Origin: Hericium rajendrae
Lineage: Eukaryota > Basidiomycota > Agaricomycetes > Russulales > Hericiaceae
Assembly: GCA_033439255.1 (NCBI GenBank)
Contig: CM065879.1
Location: 4,098,501-4,162,500 of the forward strand
DNA: 64,000 bases
Direction of reading: 5' to 3'
The notes beneath the pieces were generated by a model. It was not told the origin of the DNA. It saw only the letters and a program-made list of their open reading frames with translations, and did not search any database. Each line of letters starts with the position of its first letter. Position 1 is the stretch's first letter. This document shows positions 1 to 10,522 of this stretch, piece after piece. The position numbers and the translations under genes are program-made.

Positions 1-1268
1 CCGACGTATGAGTCATTGCTCAGAAGAGAGCTGTCGTCGCCGGACAGCATGTCAGTTGGACAGCGCGGCAGGAAATCGACGATGGCTGAAATAATTTCCA
101 AAATCTGTAGACACCGATGCATGTTGCTGTCATAGACGAATGTAAGTCCTGTGCATCTGGAAAGGTCCTCCGGAACAAAGGGATGTTCACTGTTCTGTAC
201 TCACATCTACGGGCAATTGAGCTGCAGTCGGGGAAACACGTCTTCCTATGGACTCGGATCACCGTGCGGAGCTCGTCAAAGAGGCTTTCGACCTATTTTC
301 AGTCAGTCCTTGGTAGTTCCGAAGCCAGCGTGCAAGGGATCTGGGTATAAGAGTCCGTTAGAACGTTGAAGACAGTATTCTGGAGTCTTTGATGTGTTTC
401 GGCTACACGCATACTCCGGCAATGAGCGAGAGCCTAGAGGGCTTGAGCGCCTCGTTGACTCCTGCCTTCCCGAACGGCCCATTGACCATGCCATACCACA
501 ATCTGCATCGACTTCAAGTGCACCATCATCACTGTCAGCAATGATGCATTGATGTGTGAAGTTGATCGCAGCTCCTTGATTTATCTGTCTTTTATTAGAA
601 TAACGTCTAGTTGAACCGTGACTTTCCGACGAATTATGCTGAGTCGATCGTCTCCTTCCAGCCTTCGTCAAGGTGATAGCGATCTACTATACACCAAAAG
701 AACCTCCGCCTCTTGCAAGTGAAGATACGATGCCGCCTCCTAATTCCTCGAAGAGTTCTTCGACAGCATGCTCCGTTGTGTCGTCTCGTCTACCAACGCG
801 ACGGGTCCTGAGCTTCTAACTCACAGGTGCGCGAAGCGCGCTAGCAGGTTTATACCTGACATTTACAGAACTTGAATCCGAACCAAGAATATTCGTCCCG
901 CATGCAGAGACACAGCAAAAGATAAGATTCCAAGTCTCAAACTACAGGGCTGCATAAGCGCGTGCACATGCGAAGGCAAGAGATGATTAAACGGTTCACG
1001 TACAAGTGACTAAGTGGCTCAATTGCTTGACTGCTCGTCGTCGAGGATGCGCTGATGTGTGCTTGCAGGTGGCTGTAGATTCATTACTATCACTCCTCTG
1101 TTGTGTCCGCATACCGTTGGCGTATGTTCAGCTCTGTTCGGCTTGAAATCATCATCCTCCTTCTTCCCATCCCGCATTGGCCCTTCGGTATTGACTAGCA
1201 CCACCCGGTGTTAGGCTACACCCTGAGCAAGTATTTGTCAGTGACCGTACGGCGTGCACACAGAAGGC
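1..1268. other. no recognisable gene
   Basis: No open frame here shows a recognisable motif, and the frames on both strands are short. I see no RNA gene or repeat. The stretch ends at the target duplication of the foldback element. Confidence 0.6.
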
Positions 1269-1718
1269 CATCGTTCTCAGACTCCTTCCCCGCCGCTCGT
1301 TCGAGCCAAGGCGCACAATTGCTAGGGGGGAAAAAATATGAGATATCCGAGTTTTCCCGTTCGTGTTCCGTGCTAGTCCGAAATTTTGGTGCTATGGCTC
1401 GAAGAGCGACTGGCACTTTTCACCCTCATGTAATATCTTCTCACGCCTCGTCGGGGCATTCTCAGCGGCGCGCACCACTTTGACGCGTCGGGCGACGAGA
1501 GGACCTCGAGTACTGCTTGCCATTTCACACGACTAAATAATGTAATGTTTAAAACATAAATTTTGATGATTACATTAGTGCCTGCAAAGCATCTGGGACA
1601 AGATGGTTACTGCATGCACAGAAGCGCAGAGTGATTGCACCGTTGGCCAACCCACTCCGGAGGGGGCGAGGCCGGGGGGGACAAGAAAGGAAATAAAAAT
1701 AAAAACCATACGGGGGAT

Positions 1719-1792
1719 GCCAGAATCGAACCGTTGACCGCGAGGAGAGCCTGACCAGCAGTGCACAGCTGAAGCCACTGAGCCACAGGAGC
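1719..1792 (-). repeat. tRNA-like promoter block in left arm
   Basis: Reading the minus strand from 1792, an A-box-like TGGCTCAGTGG (1775-1785) is followed 42 bases later by a B-box-like GGTTCGATTCT (1722-1732). These are the internal RNA polymerase III promoter elements of tRNA genes. The 5' bases GCTCCTG have no matching 3' acceptor strand, so this is a tRNA-derived head, as in SINEs, and not a working tRNA. Confidence 0.65.
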
Positions 1793-2172
1793 TTTTTATG
1801 GGTTATGGCAGCTTATACCCTATCACTATCGTACGCCCTATAGCCGTGGCCGCGTATGGGTAAGTCGAAATAGCCGCCACAGATACTCGTTCACCTGTCT
1901 GCTGGAGCGCTCGCTGCGCACTTGATCTTCGCGCTACATATGCCAAAAGAAATCTATTTTTGTCATAGTACAATCCGAGGGGGGGTAAACCTCTTGCATT
2001 GAGCTCACACTAGCAAACATAGTACACTTGACTAGACGGCAACGGCCGAATGTGGCGATGTGGCAGCGATGACTGGAAGCTATGACGTGGCGACGGTGGC
2101 GTCTTGCGACACATGTCACGGCTATAGGGCGTACGATAGTGATAGGGTATAAGCTGCCATAACTCATAAAAA

Positions 2173-2246
2173 GCTCCTGTGGCTCAGTGGCTTCAGCTGT
2201 GCACTGCTGGTCAGGCTCTCCTCGCGGTCAACGGTTCGATTCTGGC
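2173..2246 (+). repeat. tRNA-like promoter block in right arm
   Basis: Mirror copy of the left-arm block. The A-box-like sequence is at 2180-2190 and the B-box-like sequence at 2233-2243. Any polymerase III transcription from the two blocks would run outward in opposite directions, each through one arm of the element. Confidence 0.65.
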
Positions 2247-2696
2247 ATCCCCCGTATGGTTTTTATTTTTATTTCCTTTCTTGTCCCCCCCGGCCTCGCC
2301 CCCTCCGGAGTGGGTTGGCCAACGGTGCAATCACTCTGCGCTTCTGTGCATGCAGTAACCATCTTGTCCCAGATGCTTTGCAGGCACTAATGTAATCATC
2401 AAAATTTATGTTTTAAACATTACATTATTTAGTCGTGTGAAATGGCAAGCAGTACTCGAGGTCCTCTCGTCGCCCGACGCGTCAAAGTGGTGCGCGCCGC
2501 TGAGAATGCCCCGACGAGGCGTGAGAAGATATTACATGAGGGTGAAAAGTGCCAGTCGCTCTTCGAGCCATAGCACCAAAATTTCGGACTAGCACGGAAC
2601 ACGAACGGGAAAACTCGGATATCTCATATTTTTTCCCCCCTAGCAATTGTGCGCCTTGGCTCGAACGAGCGGCGGGGAAGGAGTCTGCATCGTTCT

Positions 2697-3451
2697 GTGT
2701 AATTAAATAATGGGAAGATATAATGATGTCCCCGAATCGTCCAAGTTCTGCTGCATCATTTTCTCTTTTCACACGGCTTCACCATCTGACCTTGCCCATT
2801 CGACATGCATTCCAGAAATAAAAGTGCCCATCTTGTAGTTGTAAGACGTCCACCAAAAGCGGCTCAGCAGTTTCCATTGAAATTCATCCCTAAACATTTC
2901 CAAGCTAACTATTGTGGCTTTCAAGCACTCCGTTATATATCCCTACGGCTAGTATTATGTCAAGGCTACTTCTGAGCTCGTGTTTACTTACACGGCGCGT
3001 CTTTACCTGCAGGACCTGCACTACATGTCAACGAGACGTAAAGTGTTCATCTAGGTTTCCGCACATTGATTGATCCGTCGCCGACTTGCCGCTTCGCAAC
3101 GAACGAAAGCGCGCACGATTCGGATACATAATGATCATGCATCGACACGCTAGCTTCTGTGGCCAATCAGAATGGGTCGGCTTCTGGCCGATCAGATACG
3201 TTGGTATTGAAGATGGAGGGAGGAGACGAAGGACTGCATCCGATTTCGGGGCTGCCAGCTGACGTCCTCGGACAGCTTCGATGCTCGCAGGCTGTTGGTT
3301 CCAGCGAGTAGAGCTGTGTGGGTTCACGTTGGGTTCGAATTTCCATTCATCATGCGAGCTGGCGCGGGGTTACAGTACCCGCGCCAGTGGTGTGCAGTAA
3401 ATTAAACGAGATCCGGAAGTAAAAAAAAATGTGGATGGTACAATAATTTGT
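2697..3451. other. Non-genic; upstream block shared with the third kinase copy
   Basis: No gene is seen. Bases about 3003-3345 match the reverse complement of about 23880-24250, beside the kinase remnant on the minus strand, with scattered differences. The duplicated unit therefore included at least 0.9 kb upstream of the kinase start. A short hairpin (GGCGCGGG...CCCGCGCC) lies near 3360-3385. Confidence 0.6.
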
Positions 3452-3904
3452 ATTCGATCGGTCCAGCATATGTCAAAAGGAGCGTAGCGTAAATTTGGCC
3501 ACGTATGTATGGACAACAAAAGCGGTGAAACCAGATTAGAGCGAGGAAGGAAAAAACAAGAGCAGGTGAGCGGCTAGATCCGCAGGGCACCGAGCGAGCA
3601 AACAAAGACAGCTTCAACAGCTTTCGTTGCCACCGCCGTTGCCGTTGTCACCGTCGTCGACGTCGACAGCGCGTCCTCCTCCCTTGACCCAGGCCGCCCC
3701 GACGCACCCGACGCCGCCCAAAACGGCATCACAGCGCACGGCATCAGGGCGTATTGTTCAGCTTGAAACCATCGACCCATCACGCCGTCATTTCCCATTT
3801 CGGCCCGCCTCACTCCCACATCCACCTCCCTTCCCCCAGTATAGCACTGCTGCCCAGCATACCGCCGCCCCGTCGCTAGGCTTCGTGCACTGACCGCGCC
3901 GGCC

Positions 3905-6283
3905 ATGTCCTACAGCAACCAGCTCTCCGCGACGGCGCTCACGCCCTCGCGACCCGCGCCCCAGGCGCCCATGCGAACGAACTCGACCAGTACCGCTTCA
4001 CCCGCCTTCCTCTCGCCCTCGGCCGGCTCGTCCTACGCCACGTCCTACTCTGGCATCGGGGCCACGCCCAACCGCGGGGCGGGCGAGGGCGCGGGCGCGG
4101 GCGGGACGGGGCGCCCGCTGCGCTCGGGCTATGTGGGCTTCAAGGAGGATGCGTTCGCGAGCTGGATATGGAGGGAGAAGTTCCTGACGCTCACCGAGCA
4201 GGCGCTGGAGATACATAAGAACGAGGTGGGTGCTCGTTTTCTGTGCTACGTTCGGTATGGGGGCGTCGGTACTGTGCGCCCGATGGTGCGCGGGCTTGCA
4301 GCTACGCCCTCATCGATCGACTCCTTGACCATGGCCGTTGAACATCCTTGCCAGGGCACACCCGTACAAAATATCATCCGGCTAGGCGACCTCTCCAACA
4401 TAGAACGCACAGACCTCAAACCATATTGTCTCCTTCTCGAGACGAAAGACAAGCGATATTACCTGGCCATGAAAGGCGACGAGGAGCTGTACGGCTGGCA
4501 AGACGATATTTACTCGCGTAGCCCGCTGAGCGGCGTGAGCAATCCCACGAACTTTGTGCACAAGGTGCACGTCGGCTTCGATCCCTTATCCGGAGCGTTT
4601 ACGGTTCGTCTCTTAGGTCTATCCTGTCCGTTGGAAACTCACGCTGTATCTGTAACACCCAGGGTATGCCAGACCAGTGGTCAAAACTGCTCACGAAATC
4701 AGCCATCACGCGCGAGGACTACCAGCGCGACCCGCAGGCCGTGCTCGATGTCCTCGAATTCTACACGGACCACCAGAAGCGCGAGATGGAGGAGATGGGG
4801 TTGTCGCACTCGACACGGATAGGTGACAAGGGAAGCGGCACTTCCACCCGTCAGTTCTCCCTTTCCCTCCTCTCGCCCTCTCTAACCAACACGTGTCACT
4901 TCCAGCCCGCTTCAACGCCGGCACGGGTCTCGCAGGTGCAGGCGGCATGTCCAAAATCTCGCCGCTCGGCCCCGCCGACGCACGTGCAGCAGTCCAGAAT
5001 GGCGAGCCCAATCTCGCCGCGTCTGCACGGAGCGCAGCGGACTACGTCAATGGTGCCTCCCGTTCCTACCCCTCTGTGACTCTGCGATCTAACGGGCATA
5101 TATTGCAGGTTCAGCCTCAAGCGCGTCGCTCCCGAGCCTGACGCCCTCGCGCGCCGCGCCACCACGCCCGTTACTCACCGGCACGCGGCCCGCGCCGGGC
5201 CAGCCCAAGCCGCCGTTGCCTGATCACACTCCGTCGTCCGCAGACCTCCGTGCGCGAGCGCGCGCAGCTGGTCCTGGCAGCGATGGCGCGGTGAAGCCGC
5301 CGCCAGAGAAGATGCCCCCGCGCGCGGACTCGCTCTCGCCGGCGCAGCGCGAGCGCGAGCAGCGGGAACGTGAGCGGGAAGAGCGGGATCGAAGGGATCG
5401 TGAGAAGGAGCGCGAGCGGGATCGTGAGAGGGAACAGCGGGACAGGGAGCGCGAGCGGGAGAGGGAGCAGCGGGAGAGGGAGCGGGAAGACCGGCCTCCA
5501 GCCAAGTCTGCGCCGACGAGCGCGAGCGCGCCGGGCGCGGCTGGTGCGACGGCGGGCCCGCCGCCCGTGAAGCCCCTGCAGCCGAAGAAGGCGCCTGCGC
5601 CCGCGGCGGACGACAGTGTCGCGGCGGCGGCGGCGGCGCTGCAGAAGCCGAAGCCGAAGGAGGTCGAGAAGCGGATCAGCACGATGACGGAGGTGCAGAT
5701 CATGGAGAAGCTGCGGAGCGTCGTCACGCCGGAAGACCCGAAGCTGATTTACAGCAAAATCAAGAAGATCGGGCAGGGGTGAGTGTGTTTGGTGTGTTGG
5801 GTGGTTTGTGGGCTGATTGGGTTGGGTTCTAGCGCGTCGGGCCATGTGTATGTTGCGAAGACGTTGGCGACGGGTAAGAAGGTCGCGATCAAGGAGATGG
5901 ACCTGGCGAATCAGCCGCGGAAGGAGTCGCAGATCCCGACCCTCCGCAACGCGGTCTTCCTCGGCGACGTCCTCACCAAGCGCGACTGCACGCGCCTGCA
6001 GTCGCTCGCCGCGAACATCAACATGTACGGCGCGATCGAGACGCAGCGTGCAGTCTCGTACTTCGCGATCCCCAGCATCGCGGAGGACCTCACTTTCGTC
6101 GCGACGCAGAAGGACATCCTGTGCCCGCTGGCGAGGGCGTGGTCGACGTCCAGCTGCTCCGCAACGACCGCAATATCTCCTGTGCCGTTGGCGAAGTCGG
6201 CGAGATCTACAAGCGCTCTGGCGGGCTCGCGGAGGAGTATTCCGATGCGACTGCGGAGATGCTTGTCGGAGCGTCTCAGGTAA
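3905..6283 (+). CDS. CLA4/PAK-type kinase 5' half fused in frame to LYS2 fragment
   Basis: Exons by splice-site and frame continuity: 3905-4225, 4355-4603, 4663-4822, 4906-5052, 5109-5778, 5833-6283, giving a predicted 665 residues. Exon 1 and exon 2 carry a PH domain ([39 protein letters not shown]). A CRIB motif follows ([14 protein letters not shown]), then a Pro/Ala linker and a long Arg-Glu-rich charged tract. The kinase domain begins normally ([20 protein letters not shown]) but stops after NQPRKE at 5926 and continues as LYS2-derived sequence. HRD, DFG and APE motifs are absent, so it cannot be an active kinase. Family knowledge: Cla4-type kinases bind Cdc42-GTP through CRIB and membrane lipids through PH to control polarity and septation. 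An expressed product could still bind Cdc42; that is inference. It could equally be a non-functional duplicate. Confidence 0.8.
5927..6282 (+). pseudogene. LYS2 (alpha-aminoadipate reductase) adenylation-domain fragment
   Basis: Residues encoded from 5927 resemble the adenylation domain of L-2-aminoadipate reductase: [31 protein letters not shown], then VATQKDIL. In the next frame from about 6121 come [24 protein letters not shown] and SGGLAEEY. Two extra bases near 6120 shift the frame, and the family's usual VVN before RNDR is missing. About 120 residues of a roughly 1,400-residue enzyme of fungal lysine synthesis are present. The junction with the kinase lies in AAGGAGTCGCA, a string also present 30 bases downstream in the complete kinase copy, so joining by microhomology is plausible. 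The fragment is not functional as a reductase. Confidence 0.8.
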
Positions 6284-7681
6284 TGCGAGTGAGAGCTCGT
6301 GGACATCCCGCCGCCGTAGATCTGCGAGAACGGCGAGGTCGACGATGTTCCCGTGCGTTGCGAATGATGCCCTGCACGATAATTATGTTAGAGTACATGG
6401 ACTGTGCAGTAGAGTCGTCAGAAATACAATTCTGTTGTCTGCTCATGCGAAGACTGCCTAAGTTGGAAGGCGGCAAAGCTTGACGCGCCGCCCAGTTTGA
6501 TCAAGTCGCCGCGGCTTGCCAGTGATCAAACGTTCTTGTTCACCGACTCTCACCTCGAGGTCTGGCGTCTGCGTACTGTTGCTTCCACTCGGAATATCAA
6601 CAATGCTGATACGTGATGGTGTATAGGCGTACTGACAAGGCTGCGATGTGTGTACCAGCATCTTTCGTCGCCCGGTGCCTCCCCCGTAACGTACGCGTGC
6701 GCCCGACGCAGTCCCGTAGCCTCACATCTGCCGACATCGACGGCCGAGTCGAGAGCTACTGACGCTCACACTTGCTTTATCCAGGATTTTAAAGCCACGG
6801 AAACGGCCCAATCACAAGGTTTCGCACACGCGACGGCATGCAGAAGACTTATACGAGGTAGATATGCCGTTCCCGACACCCCTGTTCCCGACACTTGGGT
6901 ATTCAGGACGGACGAGGGGGCTGCTCTTGCGCTGCTCAGCAGTCCTGCCGGCAATCGCCTGCCTGGGATCCGTCGCGATCGCGCCTTCACCGCAAGCCTC
7001 GGCGGTGAACTCATGTGCCCGCTTCCATTTACGCGCCGATGTCCCGCTCTTTACAGGGCGCTGGCGGCATTGCGCCATGGCGGCATGTGCCCTGCAGCAC
7101 CGAGCATGCCCCACATTGGTGCTTCCTTCGGCAACCTCAAACCCGCCTTCTTGCATTCCGGACGTCGTTGACCACGGTCTCGGATCAGTCCTTAGCACCC
7201 CGCAGGATTATCGCATTGCAGTGTTCAACACTCTCATGGTGCGACAGCCACCGGGGATCTCCATGCGAACCAGTCCTGTGGCCATAGTCAAGGCGGCCTT
7301 CACGCAGTCTTAGGCAGCGTTGCGCCTGCCGCTTGTCACCCTCAGCGCGCCGAAGTCATCGCGTGCGCGGCGTCGGGAAGACCGCCATGTCTTCGGCTGC
7401 CGCACGACCCCGCCTCTCGTGAATCGGCATTGGCAGCCGTCGTCATCTCAGATCGACTGCATGCCGGGGACTGCACCCCACCCTCTCCACGACGCAGTCC
7501 GCCGCTGGTCTGAGCAGTGCGCGCTCGAGTCAGCGAAAGCCCGCCCTCCGCAGGATCACGATCCAGCCGCGACGACATGAAGTCGTCACCAATGGATGCC
7601 CGGGTGCCCTGGATGTCCCGCCTCAGTGTCTGCATGGCATGTCCGGCCGCATCCACTCCCTCCCGCCTACCGAATGCGATG
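6284..7681. other. No recognisable gene
   Basis: The GC-rich open frames here lack conserved motifs and convincing splice structure. The sequence directly after the LYS2 fragment (6284-6480) shows no match to the kinase 3' half. Nothing else could be supported. Confidence 0.5.
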
Positions 7682-8163
7682 ACATGGTAAGTAATTATTG
7701 TACTGAAGTACTATCCTTCATTCCGTCTCCGCTCACATTTCAGCATGGCGGATGCAGGCATGTCAAGGACAGAACATCAGTGCGAAAATGACGAAGGTAA
7801 GCAACATCATTATTTACGAAGAAACGGTAGGACTCACTCACCATCCAGCCACGAACATCGCGATCAACATCATCCGCATCTTTAGCATGTGTCGCATCAC
7901 TGTGAATGATGCACCGGACGATGCGGTAAGTAATCACTGTGCTGTGTACCATCCTTCTTCCATCCCCGTTCATCCGAGATGCTTCAGGAATCAGCATGCC
8001 AGATGCAGCCCTGTCAAGAAAGGAGCATCAATACGAGAATGACAAAGGTAAGCGACATTATCATTTACAACAGAACGATGGGACTCACCAATCCGGCCGC
8101 AAACGTCGTGACCGACGTCATCTGCATGTTCAGCGGCGTCGCCTCGCTGATCGAGTGCCGGTA
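7682..8163 (+). repeat. Tandemly duplicated exon/intron-like pair
   Basis: Four intron-like blocks start GTAAGT or GTAAGC at about 7687, 7797, 7924 and 8046. Blocks 1 and 3 resemble each other, as do blocks 2 and 4 (GTAAGC.ACAT.ATTATTTAC then GACTCACC). The exon-like pieces between them are related too, each containing ATGC.GGCATGTCAAG-like text and ending ATGAC.AAG before a GTAAGC donor. A unit of about 240 bp (exon, intron, exon, intron) has thus been duplicated in tandem. The exon pieces do not keep one reading frame, so a protein is doubtful. A further plausible intron with donor GTGAGT lies at 8644-8699. Confidence 0.5.
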
Positions 8164-9798
8164 GGTACTGCAATGCAGGCACAAGCCTGGTTTGGCAGCG
8201 CGGCGCGGACATGCGACAGAAAGGTGAGCCAGTGATCTTTGAAACGACCTTGGTCAACTTACCCAACATAATATTTTCAGGATCTGTGTTCCGGTTGCCA
8301 TGCCCGGACGTCTTGTGTATATACGAGACTTTGCGATGTCGATGAGAGTGCCATGGCCATGCAACTGCAATGCTCTCACCTTCATCGCATCGCTCAGTCC
8401 CCACTGACGTCCAGTGCCGTATGTACCCAATATCTCGGTCAATGCCCACGCGCACCTACTGCGTGCATGCAACATTGTCGCTGCCCTTCACATGGTTGGG
8501 TATCAGTGAAAGTCTACCACTGAAATGTTCACGTACTTTGCACGTGAAATCTGTATGGAACCCACATCTGCACGTCTTCGCCCTCACGAACTCCATCCAC
8601 CCTGTTCCACGGACGAGGATCTTTGCTCGCGAAATACTGGAAGGTGAGTCATTTCTCAGTCTGGATCTCATATCAAGCGCACTGACCTTCGTAACTGTAG
8701 CTGCGCACCATGGAGTCTCACAAAGGAGGCTACAGACAAACACGGCCAATGGTGCTAGCAGAATGGGTGCATGGCAGGCATATCGCGAGCAGCGAGGAGA
8801 GGGAGTTTGGTGATACAACAAGATTCCTACTGCGATGAGGGGGATAGAGAAAGAGGACAGATGGTGCTCATACTGCGGGCAAGAGGACGACTCGGAAGTA
8901 ACGTGGTGAGATCCTTCCCGTTCTAAACTGTGCAAGCTAGCGAGTTTGAAATGCAGAAATTAGGTGATAATGTGTGTCGGCTGCACTACTTCGCCAAGCA
9001 AACTTCAGGCTCCAGGCAGGTGACAATGTGCAATCGAGAAAGAGGGATAGTGTTGGAGAATGGGCCAGTGTGTGCTCAATCCCTGATGATGATATGTGTC
9101 AGATTTACAACAGCAGGCTTATTTCCATGGGGTAGGATTTTGCATGATGCTATTGCTTCTAGTCATGTTGCAGCTGTCTTCGCCGGACACAGCACCTGCG
9201 GTCATTAATTCCGTGAGACTAGCTTTCAGCCGATCATGACATACAACGGAGACAAATGTGAGAATTGATCGTAATTGACTTGTTGGCGGTCGCACGGAGA
9301 TGACCATGTTCTCTGAGCTGAGACCCTTTGTGCTTCGCTTTCCACTTGAGCCGGCAGATTTGAGATGCTCTTCGTACTTGAATGTCATCTTGTTGCTGTT
9401 GACACTGGCAACAAGTTTCAGCTCCTCACAGAAGAACCTCTAGCATCTCTCCCTCTGTATCTACTATTTAAATAGTGGTCAGTGAGAATGAAAAATCAGT
9501 ATCCTCAGCCTGGACATGCTTCCGAGTCAAGAGCCCTCCAATCCCAAGTTTCTGGGAAAGCAATGTAGCAGCGGGCAGACCGAGCCGAGCAATAATCGTA
9601 AGTGACTGCTTCCTACGACGGTCATCAGCCAGTTGACTGACAGATTGACAGGCCACTTAGCGGCAACGGCAAAGCTGACAGACACCGAGCTGCGTTCTCG
9701 GCTTCGGTGGCTTATTCGCGTCTCCTTGGGTGTGCACATACTTTGATCGCTTCCGTGTTTCATACTGGAATTGATTGCTGACCAATATCTCTTGCTAG
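8164..9798. other. Low-information stretch
   Basis: I find no conserved protein motif. Possible upstream exons of the gene ending at 10169 may lie between 9480 and 9700, but splice sites and frame could not be settled. Confidence 0.4.
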
Positions 9799-10169
9799 TT
9801 CGTGAATCTGGAGATCTGCGTGCGAAGATGTCATGGGCAAATTATGAGCAGAAGGTTGTCCTGGAGTACGGGGTGGACATTGTCGGATGGCCCGTTCACG
9901 TTGCGCCGTTTCAAGATCTCAGCAAAACTTCGCTCGCACATGGCCCCCTAGTGAGGCTCGTCCGAAGTTGGGAGCTCGGTCACACGCGGTTCAGGAAACT
10001 GACCGAGGATGAAATCCTCGCACGACGGGAGGAGCACAAGAAGCTCACAAAGCCAGCGAGAGCAACGCGCGTAGACTCCGGAGAGCGACGGCCGCATTGT
10101 CAGTACAAGAAGCGCAAGCGCGCAACGAAGACGGATCGTTGGGTGGAAGCCGACAATGAATTTTATTAG
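9799..10169 (+). CDS. 3' exon of an uncharacterised Agaricomycete-type protein
   Basis: An open frame follows a good acceptor (branch GCTGAC, then CTTGCTAG ending at 9798) and runs to a stop at 10169. The product contains SWANYEQKVVLEYGVDIVGWP, then a Ser/Leu stretch and ELGHTRFRKLTEDE, ending in a Lys/Arg-rich tail. As I recall it, a W..Y...V...YG....GWP block occurs at the C-terminus of a large uncharacterised family in mushroom-forming fungi, often near transposons. The 5' exons are not resolved. No function can be given. Confidence 0.45.
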
Positions 10170-10522
10170 CTTAGAATTATCGTAGAGATATAGATTTGAA
10201 GTTTGACACTCTCACTGCATACGAAAATCTGCCGATGTCAAAGCCAAAGTCAGGTATCTCCGGAGAACAGTAGTTAGCGGGGAAAATATTGTACCGTAAC
10301 CGAAACGAGTGTTGCGTGGTAGACGTAAGGCGGGCCGCAAGAATATCCGCATCGAGATGCGGATGATTCGGGGATGGGGACACGGAGGAAGGGTTGTGCC
10401 CCATAACCTCCGTGCAGTACATAAACCCCCCAGGCATTTGCCCGCGCCCGTCTCTCATTGTATCCCTTTGTTCGTGAAGTCGATATTTTGATGCTCGCAG
10501 CGTGCGCCGATCTACATCTCCA

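Larger units (their letters stand above)
1269..2696. mobile_element. Foldback DNA element with 571-bp inverted arms and 9-bp target duplication
   Basis: The arms 1278-1848 and 2117-2687 are inverted copies. Every landmark checked satisfies left + right position = 3965, so there are no length changes, and I noticed only one mismatch (near 1805/2165). The spacer is 268 bp. The 9 bases CATCGTTCT flank both ends (1269-1277 and 2688-2696), which is a clean target-site duplication. The outer ends begin CAGACTCC. No transposase is encoded. Duplications of 9 bp with long inverted repeats are typical of Mutator-like elements, so a non-autonomous Mutator-like or foldback element is the best fit, but the superfamily is an inference. 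The near-identity of the arms suggests recent insertion or arm homogenisation. Confidence 0.85.

Noticed and set aside
2173-2246. Functional tRNA gene
   Set aside because: A- and B-box matches exist, but the acceptor stem does not pair and no clear anticodon arm forms, so it is kept as a tRNA-derived block only.
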